A stretch of 64,000 nt of DNA from Lederbergia lenta NBRC 16444 (GCF_001591545.1 NZ_BCVC01000001.1:992001-1056000), one strand, 5' to 3'; positions 36,374 to 46,093 are shown, counted from the stretch's first letter. Numbers and translations: made by a program. The notes: generated by a model from the letters alone, not told the origin.

Positions 36374-37114
36374 ATGAAACTAATTATCTTTATTTACGCA
36401 CTATTACTTGGATCATTTTACAATGTCGTTGGATTACGCATTCCATTGAAACAATCTATTGTTCGTCCACGCTCGGCTTGTCCGGAATGCGGCTGGGCGC
36501 TATCCATTAGAGAACTCATACCTGTACTATCATTCATCATTCAAAAGGGAAAATGTAGGAAATGTGGAAAAAGGATTTCCCCAATCTATCCGATGATAGA
36601 ATTATTGACAGCTAGTTTATTCTTTTTTGCTTATATTAAACTCGGTTGGTCTTTTGAATTAGTTGTTGCTTGGGCATTAATCTCCTTATTAGTGATCATT
36701 TCCATTTCTGATTTTACCTATATGCTCATACCGGATAAAATCTTGCTTGTATTTGCAGGCATCTTTATTATTTTACGCGTTGTCCAACCACTCGCTCCAT
36801 GGTGGGACTCAATCATTGGTGCCACTGTTGCCTTTCTACTCCTTCTTATTATTGCAATTGTCTCTAAAGGTGGGATGGGTGGGGGAGATATAAAACTATA
36901 TACTGTCATTGGTTTCGTACTTGGTTTGAAACCCGTACTTGTGGCCTTCTTTCTCGCAAACTTGATCGGCACAACTTACGGTTTGATAGGGATGACAATT
37001 GGTTTCTTTGAAAGAAAAAAACCGATACCGTTCGGCCCTTTTATTGCAGTGGGTACATTGATTGTTTATTTTTTCGATGAAACGATCCTATCATGGTATA
37101 TATCATTTTTTTAG
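36374..37114 (+). CDS. comC: Prepilin peptidase ComC
   Basis: Encodes 246 residues with seven or eight membrane helices. Two cytoplasmic CxxC pairs (CPECGW and CRKCGK, about residues 33-60) mark the type IV prepilin peptidase, and the two catalytic aspartates are in SISDFTYMLIPD and GGGDIKLY. It cleaves and N-methylates competence pseudopilins. The ATG has no clear SD; the nearest (GGGAATGAG) is over 20 nt upstream, within the decayed pseudopilin, so expression may have relied on coupling to that gene. Confidence 0.92.
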   Translation: MKLIIFIYALLLGSFYNVVGLRIPLKQSIVRPRSACPECGWALSIRELIPVLSFIIQKGKCRKCGKRISPIYPMIELLTASLFFFAYIKLGWSFELVVAWALISLLVIISISDFTYMLIPDKILLVFAGIFIILRVVQPLAPWWDSIIGATVAFLLLLIIAIVSKGGMGGGDIKLYTVIGFVLGLKPVLVAFFLANLIGTTYGLIGMTIGFFERKKPIPFGPFIAVGTLIVYFFDETILSWYISFF

Positions 37115-37153
37115 ACTAACAGCAAATGGCCTCTATTAAAATGATTGTATAGT

Positions 37154-37194
37154 AAAAGGAGCCATTTCCCAAACAGAGAAATGGCTCCTTTTCG
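37154..37194. terminator. Bidirectional terminator between comC and ppc
   Basis: AAAAGGAGCCATTTC (37154-37168) and GAAATGGCTCCTTTT (37178-37192) form a perfect 15-bp stem with T runs on both strands, between convergent genes. Confidence 0.88.
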
Positions 37195-37197
37195 TTA

Positions 37198-39951
37198 TCA
37201 ACCGGTATTAACTAATCCTGCTGCGACGCCGTTTATCGTGAGAAGAACTTGGGTTACAAGCTCATCCGATGGATTTTCGGTTTCTCTTAATTGGCGAATT
37301 AAGTCAACTTGCAAGAAATTTAAAGGATCAACATATGGATTACGTCTTTGCACAGATTCTTGAATATTTGGAGAATGGTCCAATAATTCTTGATTACCTG
37401 ATATTTGCAAGAGCGCAGTTCGAGTCCGATTGTATTCATCTGCAATATCTTGGAAGATTCGTTCCGCGATCACAGGATCCTCCACTAATGTTAAATATTC
37501 CTTCGCGGTTTTCATATCTGCCTTCATTAAAGCCATTTGTAAATTATTTATTGTAGCATGAAAGAACGGCCATTTTTCATACATTGATTGCAACAGCAAG
37601 AGGTTATCTGGATGCTGATTAATATACGCTTCAAATCCTGAACCGGCAGCATACCAAGCAGGGATCATATGCCTTGATTGTGTCCATGCAAACACCCAAG
37701 GGATTGCCCGTAGATCCTCAAAACGTTGACTGTTTTTTCTACTCATCGGCCTTGACCCGATGTTAAGGGCACCAATTTCATTCAATGGGGTTGCTTGGTT
37801 AAAATAAGTTAAGAAATCTGGATCACCGAATACAAGGGACTGATATTTTTCTAATGAATGGGTAGAAATTTCCTCCATTGCAAGTTCCCATTCTTTTTCA
37901 CGAGAATATCCGTGATTAGAAGTAGTTTGTACTCTTGAGCATGCTTCAAGTAATGCCGAAGCAGCTTGTTCTAAATTACGATAAGCGATGTCTTTCAGTA
38001 AATATCTAGAAGAAAGTACTTCTCCTTGTTCCGTAATTTTCACACCATCACCTAAGGTTTCAACTGGTTGTGAGAGGATACTCGTGTTTAAAGATCCACC
38101 TCCACGACCTAATGATCCGCCTCGTCCGTGGAAAAACTTTAAGTGAATATTGAATTCTCTAGCCATATTATGAATTTCCTCTTGGGCTTTAAACAGCTTC
38201 CAGTTAGCAGTAAGCGTACCGCCATCCTTGCTCCCGTCTGAATAACCCAACATGATTTCCTGATGATTTCCGCGTTGCTTCACTTGCTCGCGATAAACGT
38301 CTGATTCAAATAATGTTCGCATGATTTTTGGACCAGCACGTAAATCATCAATTGTTTCTAATAAAGGAGCGATATGTAAATCACTTTCTACATGACCATC
38401 AGAATAAAGACGATAAATACCTGCTTCCTTAGCTAGAAGAAGGACCTCAAGTAAATCACTCGGTGATTGGGTCATACTAATCAAATAAACTTCTATGGAA
38501 CGTTTTCCGAACTCTGCATGTGCCTCTTTGATTAATTTAAAGACCTTTAAAATTGCTTGTGTTTCTTGAGAATACCCATCTTCAGGTAGTAATAGGGATC
38601 TCGGGTCATTTAAAGCTTCTTCAAGTATACTTATTTTTTCTTCTTCTGTAAGATTTGAATAGTTATCAGCAACGTTGACGGATTTTAAGATTTCATTCAC
38701 TGCAAATTCATGTTCACCACTGTGATTTCTTATGTCTAGCGTTGCTAGGTGGAATCCAAATAGTCGCACTTGTCTAATGATTGTTCGGATAGCTTTCAAT
38801 TTCCTTTGAGCAGGCTGATGTTTTTCAGCACTATCTCTTATCTGAATCAAATCGGTTAATAATTCTTCAGAAGTGACATACCCAGCTTCAGATTTACCAA
38901 CATCTCGAAGACGCTTTAAAATAATTGCGAATTTTCTGCGGTACAATTCAGATTCAATAGGCCATTTTTCATCTTCTTCAAGATAAATTGATTCATCATG
39001 CTCTACAGAATCAACTAATTCTTGGCTAATACTAACTCGGTTAATGGATTGGCTAAATCTTTTCATTAGTTCAGTCATTGATTTTACGTATTTTTTGAGA
39101 ATAAGCTCGCGTTGCATTTGTAATGTTTCCCAAGTAATTTCAGGTGTGACATTTGGATTTCCGTCTCGATCCCCACCTATCCAAGATCCAAAATGAAGGA
39201 AATTTGGGACTTCCCATTTTTGTTCAGGAAAATGATGGTTTAACTGTAACTCCAACTCTTGATGAACAGCAGGGAGTGTGTCGAATAACGTTTGATCAAA
39301 ATAATAAAGCCCGTTCTTCACTTCATCAAGCACTTTTGGTTTGCGATGTCGTAATTCATCTGTTTGCCATAATGCTATAACCTCATTAAATAAGCTATCT
39401 TCAAAGCCTAATCGCTCTTTTTGTGTAGCCAATGGGTTATTTATTTTCTCGAGAATGTTAGAAATTCTTTTTTGTATCTCTAATACAGTTCGCTTTGTTG
39501 CTTCCGTTGGGTGAGCTGTGATAATCAACTCGATGGATAAATCGTCAATTACTTGCTTCAGTACATCTGTTGGTAATTGGTAATCCTTTACTTTCGAAAC
39601 TCCCATTTCCAGTGAGAAAGGTTGTACACCTTGCTCATCAACCTGATAGTGTCTTTTGCGACGAATTCTGTGATTTTGTTCAGCGATATTGATTAAGTGG
39701 AAATAGATTGAAAAAGCCCTTATGACTTGTTGACGCATTGTTACTTCTAGACTACTAATTAAATCTTTTAATTCTTGATAAGTTGTTTCATTGTACTCTT
39801 TGCGTAAAGCTTTTGTTTTTTCCCTGACGGTTTCAACAGTATTAAATAATTCTAGTCCACCTTCATGAACTAAAATTTCCCCCAAAATATTACCTAGTTT
39901 TTTCACATCACTTCGTAAAAGTGCATTATGATCGACTGTTTGGTTCATCAT
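37198..39951 (-). CDS. ppc: Phosphoenolpyruvate carboxylase
   Basis: Encodes 917 residues, normal for bacterial PEPC. Catalytic features are IITAHPTEATKRT near residue 145 (essential His), GGDRDGNPNVT, GYSDGSKDGG near 590, FFHGRGGSLGRGGG near 630, and the end SDELVTQVLLTINGVAAGLVNTG, typical of the active-site C-terminus. It makes oxaloacetate from PEP and bicarbonate to refill the TCA cycle. B. subtilis lacks ppc and uses pyruvate carboxylase, so this is an accessory trait. AGGAGG is 5 nt before the first of two ATG codons. Confidence 0.95.
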   Translation of the reverse strand: MMNQTVDHNALLRSDVKKLGNILGEILVHEGGLELFNTVETVREKTKALRKEYNETTYQELKDLISSLEVTMRQQVIRAFSIYFHLINIAEQNHRIRRKRHYQVDEQGVQPFSLEMGVSKVKDYQLPTDVLKQVIDDLSIELIITAHPTEATKRTVLEIQKRISNILEKINNPLATQKERLGFEDSLFNEVIALWQTDELRHRKPKVLDEVKNGLYYFDQTLFDTLPAVHQELELQLNHHFPEQKWEVPNFLHFGSWIGGDRDGNPNVTPEITWETLQMQRELILKKYVKSMTELMKRFSQSINRVSISQELVDSVEHDESIYLEEDEKWPIESELYRRKFAIILKRLRDVGKSEAGYVTSEELLTDLIQIRDSAEKHQPAQRKLKAIRTIIRQVRLFGFHLATLDIRNHSGEHEFAVNEILKSVNVADNYSNLTEEEKISILEEALNDPRSLLLPEDGYSQETQAILKVFKLIKEAHAEFGKRSIEVYLISMTQSPSDLLEVLLLAKEAGIYRLYSDGHVESDLHIAPLLETIDDLRAGPKIMRTLFESDVYREQVKQRGNHQEIMLGYSDGSKDGGTLTANWKLFKAQEEIHNMAREFNIHLKFFHGRGGSLGRGGGSLNTSILSQPVETLGDGVKITEQGEVLSSRYLLKDIAYRNLEQAASALLEACSRVQTTSNHGYSREKEWELAMEEISTHSLEKYQSLVFGDPDFLTYFNQATPLNEIGALNIGSRPMSRKNSQRFEDLRAIPWVFAWTQSRHMIPAWYAAGSGFEAYINQHPDNLLLLQSMYEKWPFFHATINNLQMALMKADMKTAKEYLTLVEDPVIAERIFQDIADEYNRTRTALLQISGNQELLDHSPNIQESVQRRNPYVDPLNFLQVDLIRQLRETENPSDELVTQVLLTINGVAAGLVNTG

Positions 39952-40551
39952 GTCTTCCTCCTGTTCTCACTTACTCCATCTCTTTATTCCCCATAAAGGC
40001 ATATTAGTAACCATTTTATTTAGGAAGTGGACGAGTGTATAATTTAACTGATTAATTGAAAATTCTCACTTAAAAGGATAAGGAATTTCAAGATTAATCG
40101 ACAAATGGGGTGTAAATTGTCCATGCAATGTAGAATTATGTCCCACATGGAAGTACATAATATTTTATCACAAGTATTAAATAGTATCATCTCTTAAATA
40201 TGTTCAAGTCATCTCATTCTTAAAAAAAGAATGAAAATAACACTAATTATAAAGAATTTTGTGATCAGCATATCGGTTTTAAAAAGAAAGCATTCTACAT
40301 CTAAAATAGAGGAATAAACTAAAACGGATTGTAAATAACATAAGATGGTAACAGTTTGCGAATGATGATGCTACGATTTTTAAATAATGTAACACTCCTT
40401 TTTGGCTGCTAATCTTTATTGATTAGAATTTTTCTTATCTAGTTTGGGTTTATACATTGATTCGATGACTTCATCATGATAGAGTAGAAATGCCATTTTA
40501 TTATGTATGCAAATATAACTGCGACATACAGTGTTACAAAAACACATAAAC
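39952..40551. other. 600-bp intergenic region between ppc and nikR
   Basis: A+T-rich, between divergent genes. It holds the ppc ribosome site at 39957-39966 and presumably the ppc promoter. A 26-codon minus-strand frame near 40420-40497 (AFLLYHDEVIESMYKPKLDK) lacks an SD and could be a gene remnant. CTAATC and GATTAG near 40411-40428 with T after them could be a small hairpin. Nothing else convincing was found. Confidence 0.4.
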
Positions 40552-40579
40552 GTGTTACTTATATGTAAATATGTAATGA
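40531..40579 (+). promoter_or_regulatory. Candidate NikR operator
   Basis: GTGTTAC at 40552-40558, a 14-nt spacer and GTAATGA at 40573-40579 match the NikR site reported for some bacteria (GTGTTAC-N13/14-GTAACAC) at 11 of 14 positions. A second exact GTGTTAC half-site stands at 40531-40537. A weak promoter TTACAA (40534) with TACTTA (40556) would be covered by the operator. Confidence 0.55.
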
Positions 40580-40598
40580 AAGAGAGGAAGTGCTGGCA

Positions 40599-41018
40599 AT
40601 GGAAGATTCTACTTTAAAAAGATTTGGGATATCAATGGAAGGTCATTTGCTTCGAAAGTTCGATGATCTAGTCCAACTTAGGGGGTATGAAAACCGTTCT
40701 GAAGCTGTTCGTGACCTCGTTCGAGAAGCTCTCATCCAACATTCATGGGAAAAGGATGATCAAATTGTTGCAGGTAGCATCCTTTTATTTTACAACCATC
40801 ATCAAAGAAACCTACTTGAAGAGCTTACACAAATTCAACATAGTATGCATGATAATATTTTGGCGACTACGCATTTTCATTTAAATCATGCCAGTTGTTT
40901 GGAGCTCATTATAGTAAAGGGAAAAGCAAGAGAAATTCAGCAACTAAGCAATAAATTAACGAGTATAAAAGGTGTTGACTATGGAAAGTTCACATTAGCA
41001 CCGGTAGAAAAAATATAA
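40599..41018 (+). CDS. nikR: Nickel-responsive transcriptional regulator NikR
   Basis: Encodes 139 residues. A ribbon-helix-helix DNA-binding domain (1-48, LRKFDDLVQLRGYENRSEAV) is followed by an ACT-like metal domain with the four Ni(II) ligands of E. coli NikR at shifted positions: H81, H92, H94 and C100 (HFHLNHASC). It represses nickel uptake genes when nickel is plentiful. ATG 40599 is chosen because AGAGAGGAAG lies 9-12 nt upstream; the in-frame GTG 40590 overlaps it. It heads the nickel operon, with 42 nt to nikA and no terminator between. Confidence 0.93.
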   Translation: MEDSTLKRFGISMEGHLLRKFDDLVQLRGYENRSEAVRDLVREALIQHSWEKDDQIVAGSILLFYNHHQRNLLEELTQIQHSMHDNILATTHFHLNHASCLELIIVKGKAREIQQLSNKLTSIKGVDYGKFTLAPVEKI

Positions 41019-41060
41019 TTTATTTAGGGCAAGTAAAACATAAATAATGGAGAGAAGTAA

Positions 41061-42680
41061 ATGAAAAAAATGTTAGGGATCATATTATTAACCATGATGG
41101 TTTCCTCTATTATATTAATAGGATGTAATCAATCGAAACCTAAACAGAAGAATGATGGGGATAATGTGGCTGATAGTAAAAAAGATGAGCTTATGATGGC
41201 TTTTGGTTCTGAGCCTGAAACAGGGTTTGATCCAACGACAGGATGGGGGCGTTATGGCTCACCTTTATTTCAAAGTACTCTTTTAAAAAGAGACGATAAG
41301 CTTCAAATTGTAAATGATCTTGCTGTCAGTTATGAGGTAGACAAAGAAGACCGCAAAATTTGGACTGTAAAATTACGCGATGATATAAAGTTTTCAGATG
41401 GTGAACCTTTGACAGCAGAGGATGTTGTATTCACATTTGAAACAGCTACTAAAAATGGATCAGTTGTAGATCTTAATGTCATGGAAAAAGTGGAAGCATT
41501 AGATAAGTTAACAGTGAAGTTCACATTGAAAGAACCGCAATCAACATTTATTAATACACTAGCAGCGACAGGAATTGTGCCAAAACATGCTTATGGTGCA
41601 GACTATGCAGAAAATCCGATAGGGTCGGGCCCATATCAATTTGTTCAATGGGATAAAGGACAGCAACTCATTGTAAAGGCTAATCCAAATTATTATGGTA
41701 AAAAGCCTTATTTTAAACAGGTGACTTTTTTATTTTTAAGTGAAGATGCTTCATTTGCAGCTGCTCAAGCAGGTGAAGTGGATATTGCTTATATACCAGC
41801 TGCATTCAGTAATCGAGAAGTACCGGGCATGAGGTTAGAAGCAGTAGAAACAGTTGATAATCGTGGAATTGTCTTTCCGTTTGTAAAATCAGGTAACTTT
41901 ACGGAAGATGGCTTACCAATTGGTAATGATATAACAGCTGATCCAGCTATACGTCATGCGATTAATATCGCAATTGACCGTCAAGCACTTGTCGATGGTG
42001 TTTTGGAGGGCTACGGGACACCTGCTTATACTTCAGTAGACGGACTTCCATGGTGGAATCCAGATACAGTTATTGAAGATGCAGATTTAGATGGAGCGCG
42101 CAAACTTTTAGAAAAAGCAGGTTGGAAAGATACTGATGGTGACGGCATTCTTGATAAAGACTCAATGAAAGCCGAGTTTACTCTTTATTACTTAGCAAAT
42201 GATGAGATTAGACAATCCCTTGCTATTAGTGTTGCAGATATGATGAAACCACTTGGAATAAATATCAAAATAGAGGGAGCAAGCTGGGATGTCATCGGAA
42301 ATAATATGTACTCAAGTGCTGTTCTAATGGGATGGGGAAGCCATGATCCTCATGAAATGTTTAATATTTATGGTAGTGAAAACGCTGGAATAGACTATTA
42401 TAACACTGGTTTTTATGAAAATAAAAAGGTCGATGAATATTTTCAAAACGCGATTGGCGCTGCAAGTGAAACAGAAGCAATTGAGTTTTGGAAAAAAGCA
42501 CAGTGGGACGGAACAACTGGTTTAAGTGCGAAAGGCGATGCTGCATGGGCGTGGTTAGTAAATATTGACCATCTATATTTAGTAAAAGACGGCCTTGATA
42601 TAGGAGAACAACGAATTCATGTGCATGGGCATGGTTGGCCTGCAACAGATAATATTGTTGACTGGAAATGGAGTAATTAA
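41061..42680 (+). CDS. nikA: Nickel ABC transporter substrate-binding lipoprotein NikA
   Basis: Encodes 539 residues. A lipoprotein signal peptide ends at ILIGCNQ (lipid cysteine about residue 22), followed by an SBP family 5 domain (peptide/nickel type) with FGSEPETGFDPTTGWGRYG and NPIGSGPYQF. The C-terminus holds a histidine-rich stretch, RIHVHGHGWPATDN, that may help bind metal. Placement behind nikR and before two permease and two ATPase genes makes nickel (or a nickel chelate) the likely cargo. GGAGAGAAG precedes the ATG. Confidence 0.9.
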   Translation: MKKMLGIILLTMMVSSIILIGCNQSKPKQKNDGDNVADSKKDELMMAFGSEPETGFDPTTGWGRYGSPLFQSTLLKRDDKLQIVNDLAVSYEVDKEDRKIWTVKLRDDIKFSDGEPLTAEDVVFTFETATKNGSVVDLNVMEKVEALDKLTVKFTLKEPQSTFINTLAATGIVPKHAYGADYAENPIGSGPYQFVQWDKGQQLIVKANPNYYGKKPYFKQVTFLFLSEDASFAAAQAGEVDIAYIPAAFSNREVPGMRLEAVETVDNRGIVFPFVKSGNFTEDGLPIGNDITADPAIRHAINIAIDRQALVDGVLEGYGTPAYTSVDGLPWWNPDTVIEDADLDGARKLLEKAGWKDTDGDGILDKDSMKAEFTLYYLANDEIRQSLAISVADMMKPLGINIKIEGASWDVIGNNMYSSAVLMGWGSHDPHEMFNIYGSENAGIDYYNTGFYENKKVDEYFQNAIGAASETEAIEFWKKAQWDGTTGLSAKGDAAWAWLVNIDHLYLVKDGLDIGEQRIHVHGHGWPATDNIVDWKWSN

Positions 42681-42681
42681 T

Positions 42682-43683
42682 GTGAACAAAAATAGATTCG
42701 GGAAGATTGGTATCTTTCTACTATTGAAAGGTGTAAGAATGGCTACATTATTATTCGCCATTTGTTTAATTTCCTTTCTATTAATTAAAAATTCTCCGAT
42801 TGATCCAATTCAGGCGTATATTGGCGCGGATATGTTGAAAGTAGGTCCTGAACAACGAGAGAAAATAGCTGAATATTGGGGAGTCAATCAACCAGTTACT
42901 GTTCAGTTTTTAAACTGGGGATCTGCGTTACTTAAAGGTGATTTGGGAACATCGATGATATTCAGGCGTCCAGTTTCTGAAATTATTGGTGAACGATTCC
43001 TAAACTCGCTTGTACTTATGATGACTGCTTGGGCATTATCAGGGATCATCGGTTTTGTTATGGGAGTAGTCTCAGCAATGAAAAAGGATACTTGGCTTGA
43101 CCGAGTGATAAAATGGTATTGTTACACACTAGCATCCACTCCAACTTTTTGGATGGGACTTTTAGTACTGATTGTCTTTGCTGTGTGGTTAAGATGGTTC
43201 CCAATCGGCATGGCGATTCCAGCTGGGGTACTTGCAGAAGATGTAACCGTGCTAGATAAAATGAAACATCTTATCCTTCCTGCAATAACGCTTAGTATGG
43301 TTGGTGTTGCAAATGTGGCGTTACATACACGCCAAAAATTAATAGATGTATTATCTAGTGATTATATCTTATTTGCTCGAGCGAGAGGGGAGCGTGGGTT
43401 CACTTTGTTCTGGAGACATGGATTGCGGAATGTTGCTTTGCCTGCGATTACCTTACAATTTGCTGCTTTTAGTGAATTGTTTGGGGGAGCAGTCCTCGCA
43501 GAGCAAGTTTTTTCCTATCCTGGTTTAGGACAGGCAACGGTAGAGGCAGGTATAAGAGGAGATGTTCCACTTTTATTAGGATTAGTTATTTTTAGTACAT
43601 TATTTGTCTTTGTCGGAAATTTACTAGCTGATCTAATTTATCTCTTATTAGACCCAAGAATGAAGGAGGGACGAACGATATGA
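42682..43683 (+). CDS. nikB: Nickel ABC transporter permease NikB
   Basis: Encodes 333 residues with six membrane helices and the DppB-type inner-membrane signature (EAA loop ARARGERGFTLFWRHGLRNVALP). The start is GTG 42682, one base after the nikA stop, with GGAG about 8 nt upstream; the longer in-frame extension lies within nikA and is rejected. It pairs with NikC to form the membrane channel. Confidence 0.9.
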   Translation: MNKNRFGKIGIFLLLKGVRMATLLFAICLISFLLIKNSPIDPIQAYIGADMLKVGPEQREKIAEYWGVNQPVTVQFLNWGSALLKGDLGTSMIFRRPVSEIIGERFLNSLVLMMTAWALSGIIGFVMGVVSAMKKDTWLDRVIKWYCYTLASTPTFWMGLLVLIVFAVWLRWFPIGMAIPAGVLAEDVTVLDKMKHLILPAITLSMVGVANVALHTRQKLIDVLSSDYILFARARGERGFTLFWRHGLRNVALPAITLQFAAFSELFGGAVLAEQVFSYPGLGQATVEAGIRGDVPLLLGLVIFSTLFVFVGNLLADLIYLLLDPRMKEGRTI

Positions 43684-44531
43684 AAGCTACCCTCCAAGAA
43701 AAAAACAAGAAGTTTTTCTTAAATAGAAGAAAGCGAACGCTTATTACGATTCTTATTGCAACTATATTTTTAGTAAGTGTTGTATTGGCTGGTATTTTCC
43801 TTGATGAAGGTAGGATTACTACGAATCTTACTAATCGAAACTCACCTCCATCCCTTGACCATTTTTTTGGTACGGATTGGTTAGGAAGAGATATGTTTAC
43901 ACGAACAGTCATGGGGCTTTCGTTAAGTATGGGGGTTGGATTAATTGGTGCGACTGGAAGTGCATTAATTGCCCTCATTCTTGGCATAGCCGCTTCTATG
44001 GGGAAAATGGCAGATCGCTTGATTTCTTGGCTCATCGACCTATTTCTAAGCGTTCCACATTTGGTCACTCTGATTTTAATTGCTTTTACCTTAGGTGGAG
44101 GATTTAAAGGAATTGTGATGGGACTGATGCTCACACATTGGCCAAGTCTTGCCCGTGTTATTAGAGCAGAAGTAATGCAAATACGTTCGGCAGAATATGT
44201 CCAAGTGTCGAAGCAAATGGGTAAATCTCGTTGGTGGATTGCATTACACCACATTTTTCCTCATATAATTCCCCAAATCCTAATTGGCTTTATGTTATTA
44301 TTTCCTCATGTTATTTTACATGAAGCAGCAGTTACATTTTTAGGGTTGGGACTGTCGCCTCATGAACCTGCTATTGGAATCATTCTTTCAGAATCGATGA
44401 AGTACTTATCTTCAGGTATGTGGTGGCTCGCCTTTTTTCCAGGGCTTTGTTTGCTAATTATCGTACGGGCATTTGACCAAATTGGAGAAAACCTGCGTAT
44501 GCTTATAGATCCTACTAGGGCTCACGACTAA
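43680..44531 (+). CDS. nikC: Nickel ABC transporter permease NikC
   Basis: Encodes 283 residues of the DppC type: N-terminal helix about 20-42, HFFGTDWLGRDMFTRTVMG, and the ATPase-contact loop VSKQMGKSRWWIALHHIFPH. It starts with ATGA overlapping the nikB stop, after GGAGGGACG. It is the second half of the membrane channel. Confidence 0.9.
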   Translation: MKATLQEKNKKFFLNRRKRTLITILIATIFLVSVVLAGIFLDEGRITTNLTNRNSPPSLDHFFGTDWLGRDMFTRTVMGLSLSMGVGLIGATGSALIALILGIAASMGKMADRLISWLIDLFLSVPHLVTLILIAFTLGGGFKGIVMGLMLTHWPSLARVIRAEVMQIRSAEYVQVSKQMGKSRWWIALHHIFPHIIPQILIGFMLLFPHVILHEAAVTFLGLGLSPHEPAIGIILSESMKYLSSGMWWLAFFPGLCLLIIVRAFDQIGENLRMLIDPTRAHD

Positions 44532-44571
44532 CTAGATATATTCTGTTTAATTTTTTTAGAGGAGTTTACAA

Positions 44572-45495
44572 ATGTCTATTCTTGAAGTGGAAAATTTATC
44601 GGTATCATTTAAGCAATATACAAGTGGATTACGGCAGAAAAATCATCAGGTAATATCAAATTTAAGTATTACATTGAAAGCTGGTAAGATTCTTGCTGTC
44701 GTAGGTGCGAGTGGTTCGGGAAAAAGTTTACTCGCACATGCGATACTTGGAATACTCCCCGATAATGCAAGTATAAGCGGGAAAATGAAATATGCCGGAG
44801 AAGAGCTCACTCCTGATCGAAAAATGGCATTAAGAGGGAAAGAGATTGCACTCGTACCACAATCAGTCAATTATTTAGATCCCCTCATGCGAGTTGGAAA
44901 GCAAGTTCGAACAGCTGTAAAAAGCGGAGCTGCAGTTACGGCACAAAAAATGGTTTTTAAACGATATCGTCTAAAGCCAGAGGTTGAAAACATGTATCCA
45001 TTTCAACTCTCTGGAGGGATGGCTAGAAGAACATTATTATCAACAGCTATAGTAAGTGGAGCTAAGGTCATCATTGCAGATGAGCCAACACCTGGGCTTG
45101 ACCCGACAGTCATGAAGGAAGCGTTAAACAATTTTAGAGAATTGGCTGACGCGGGTTGTGCTGTCATGTTAATTACCCATGATATTGAATCGGCTCTTAC
45201 TATTGCAGATGAAATTGCTGTATTTTATGCTGGAACGACAGTAGAGATTGCTCCAGTAAATAACTTTTCCGGTAAAGGTGAAGATTTACGACATCCATAT
45301 AGTAAGGCTTTGTGGAGGGCATTACCCCAAAATGACTTTATTCCAATTCCTGGTTCGCAACCTCACTCAAGCGCCTTACCGCCGGGATGTTTGTTTGCAC
45401 CGAGATGCCCACTAGCAACCCCAGAGTGTCAGAGTAACCAACCAGAAATAAGAGAACTTAGGGGTGGAAGGGTGAGGTGTATACATGCAACTTGA
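44572..45495 (+). CDS. nikD: Nickel ABC transporter ATP-binding protein NikD
   Basis: Encodes 307 residues. Walker A is GASGSGKS (about 44-51), the Q loop is LVPQSVNYLDP, the signature is LSGGMARR and Walker B is VIIADEPTPGLDP. The C-terminal oligopeptide/nickel extension has the cysteine group CLFAPRCPLATPECQS and RVRCIHA, typical of the Opp/Dpp ATPases, where it can bind an iron-sulfur cluster. AGAGGAGTTT precedes the ATG. It overlaps nikE by 11 nt. Confidence 0.9.
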   Translation: MSILEVENLSVSFKQYTSGLRQKNHQVISNLSITLKAGKILAVVGASGSGKSLLAHAILGILPDNASISGKMKYAGEELTPDRKMALRGKEIALVPQSVNYLDPLMRVGKQVRTAVKSGAAVTAQKMVFKRYRLKPEVENMYPFQLSGGMARRTLLSTAIVSGAKVIIADEPTPGLDPTVMKEALNNFRELADAGCAVMLITHDIESALTIADEIAVFYAGTTVEIAPVNNFSGKGEDLRHPYSKALWRALPQNDFIPIPGSQPHSSALPPGCLFAPRCPLATPECQSNQPEIRELRGGRVRCIHAT

Positions 45496-46093
45496 AGCAA
45501 AAGGCATGGGATTTCGATATGGAAACGGTCCATGGTTATTTCGCGGGATAAACGTAGTAGTGAAGCCAGGAGAGATTGTTGGCATTACAGGACCAAGTGG
45601 ACAAGGGAAAACAACTTTTTGTCGGCTATTAGCGGGTTTTGAGCAACCAGTGGAAGGGACCGTGACTTTTAATGGGAAACCCATACGGAAAAACAGTTAT
45701 CACCCTGTTCAATTAGTTTTTCAGCATCCGGAAAAAGCAATCAATCCGCGTTGGAAAATGCACAAGACACTTAACGAAGGTTGGAAGCCTGATCAAGCGT
45801 TGTTAGCCTCGTTAGGAATTGAAAAGGAATGGCTATCGCGTTGGCCCAACGAGCTGTCTGGAGGAGAATTACAAAGATTTTGTTTAGCTCGTGCGTTAGG
45901 TCCGGACACGCGGTTTCTAATTGCTGATGAAATGACAACGATGCTTGATGCAATCACCCAAGCACAAATCTGGCACGCTGTTCTTCACATCGCAAAAAAG
46001 AGAGAGATGGGAGTCATTATTGTAAGTCATGAAGCTAAACTTATACAAAGACTTTGTGAACGCGTAATTGATTTTAATCAATTTAAGGTATGA
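45485..46093 (+). CDS. nikE: Nickel ABC transporter ATP-binding protein NikE
   Basis: Encodes 202 residues, a compact ATPase without the Opp/Dpp C-terminal extension. Walker A is GPSGQGKT, the signature LSGGELQR, and Walker B is FLIADEMTTMLD: the catalytic Glu is kept, while the usual proline and SALD are replaced. It closes the operon and would pair with NikD. The start lies within nikD. Confidence 0.87.
   Translation: MQLEAKGMGFRYGNGPWLFRGINVVVKPGEIVGITGPSGQGKTTFCRLLAGFEQPVEGTVTFNGKPIRKNSYHPVQLVFQHPEKAINPRWKMHKTLNEGWKPDQALLASLGIEKEWLSRWPNELSGGELQRFCLARALGPDTRFLIADEMTTMLDAITQAQIWHAVLHIAKKREMGVIIVSHEAKLIQRLCERVIDFNQFKV

Noticed and set aside
40420-40497. A 26-codon minus-strand frame upstream of nikR that looks like a protein tail.
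   Set aside because: No ribosome site and no recognisable family; treated only as a possible remnant.
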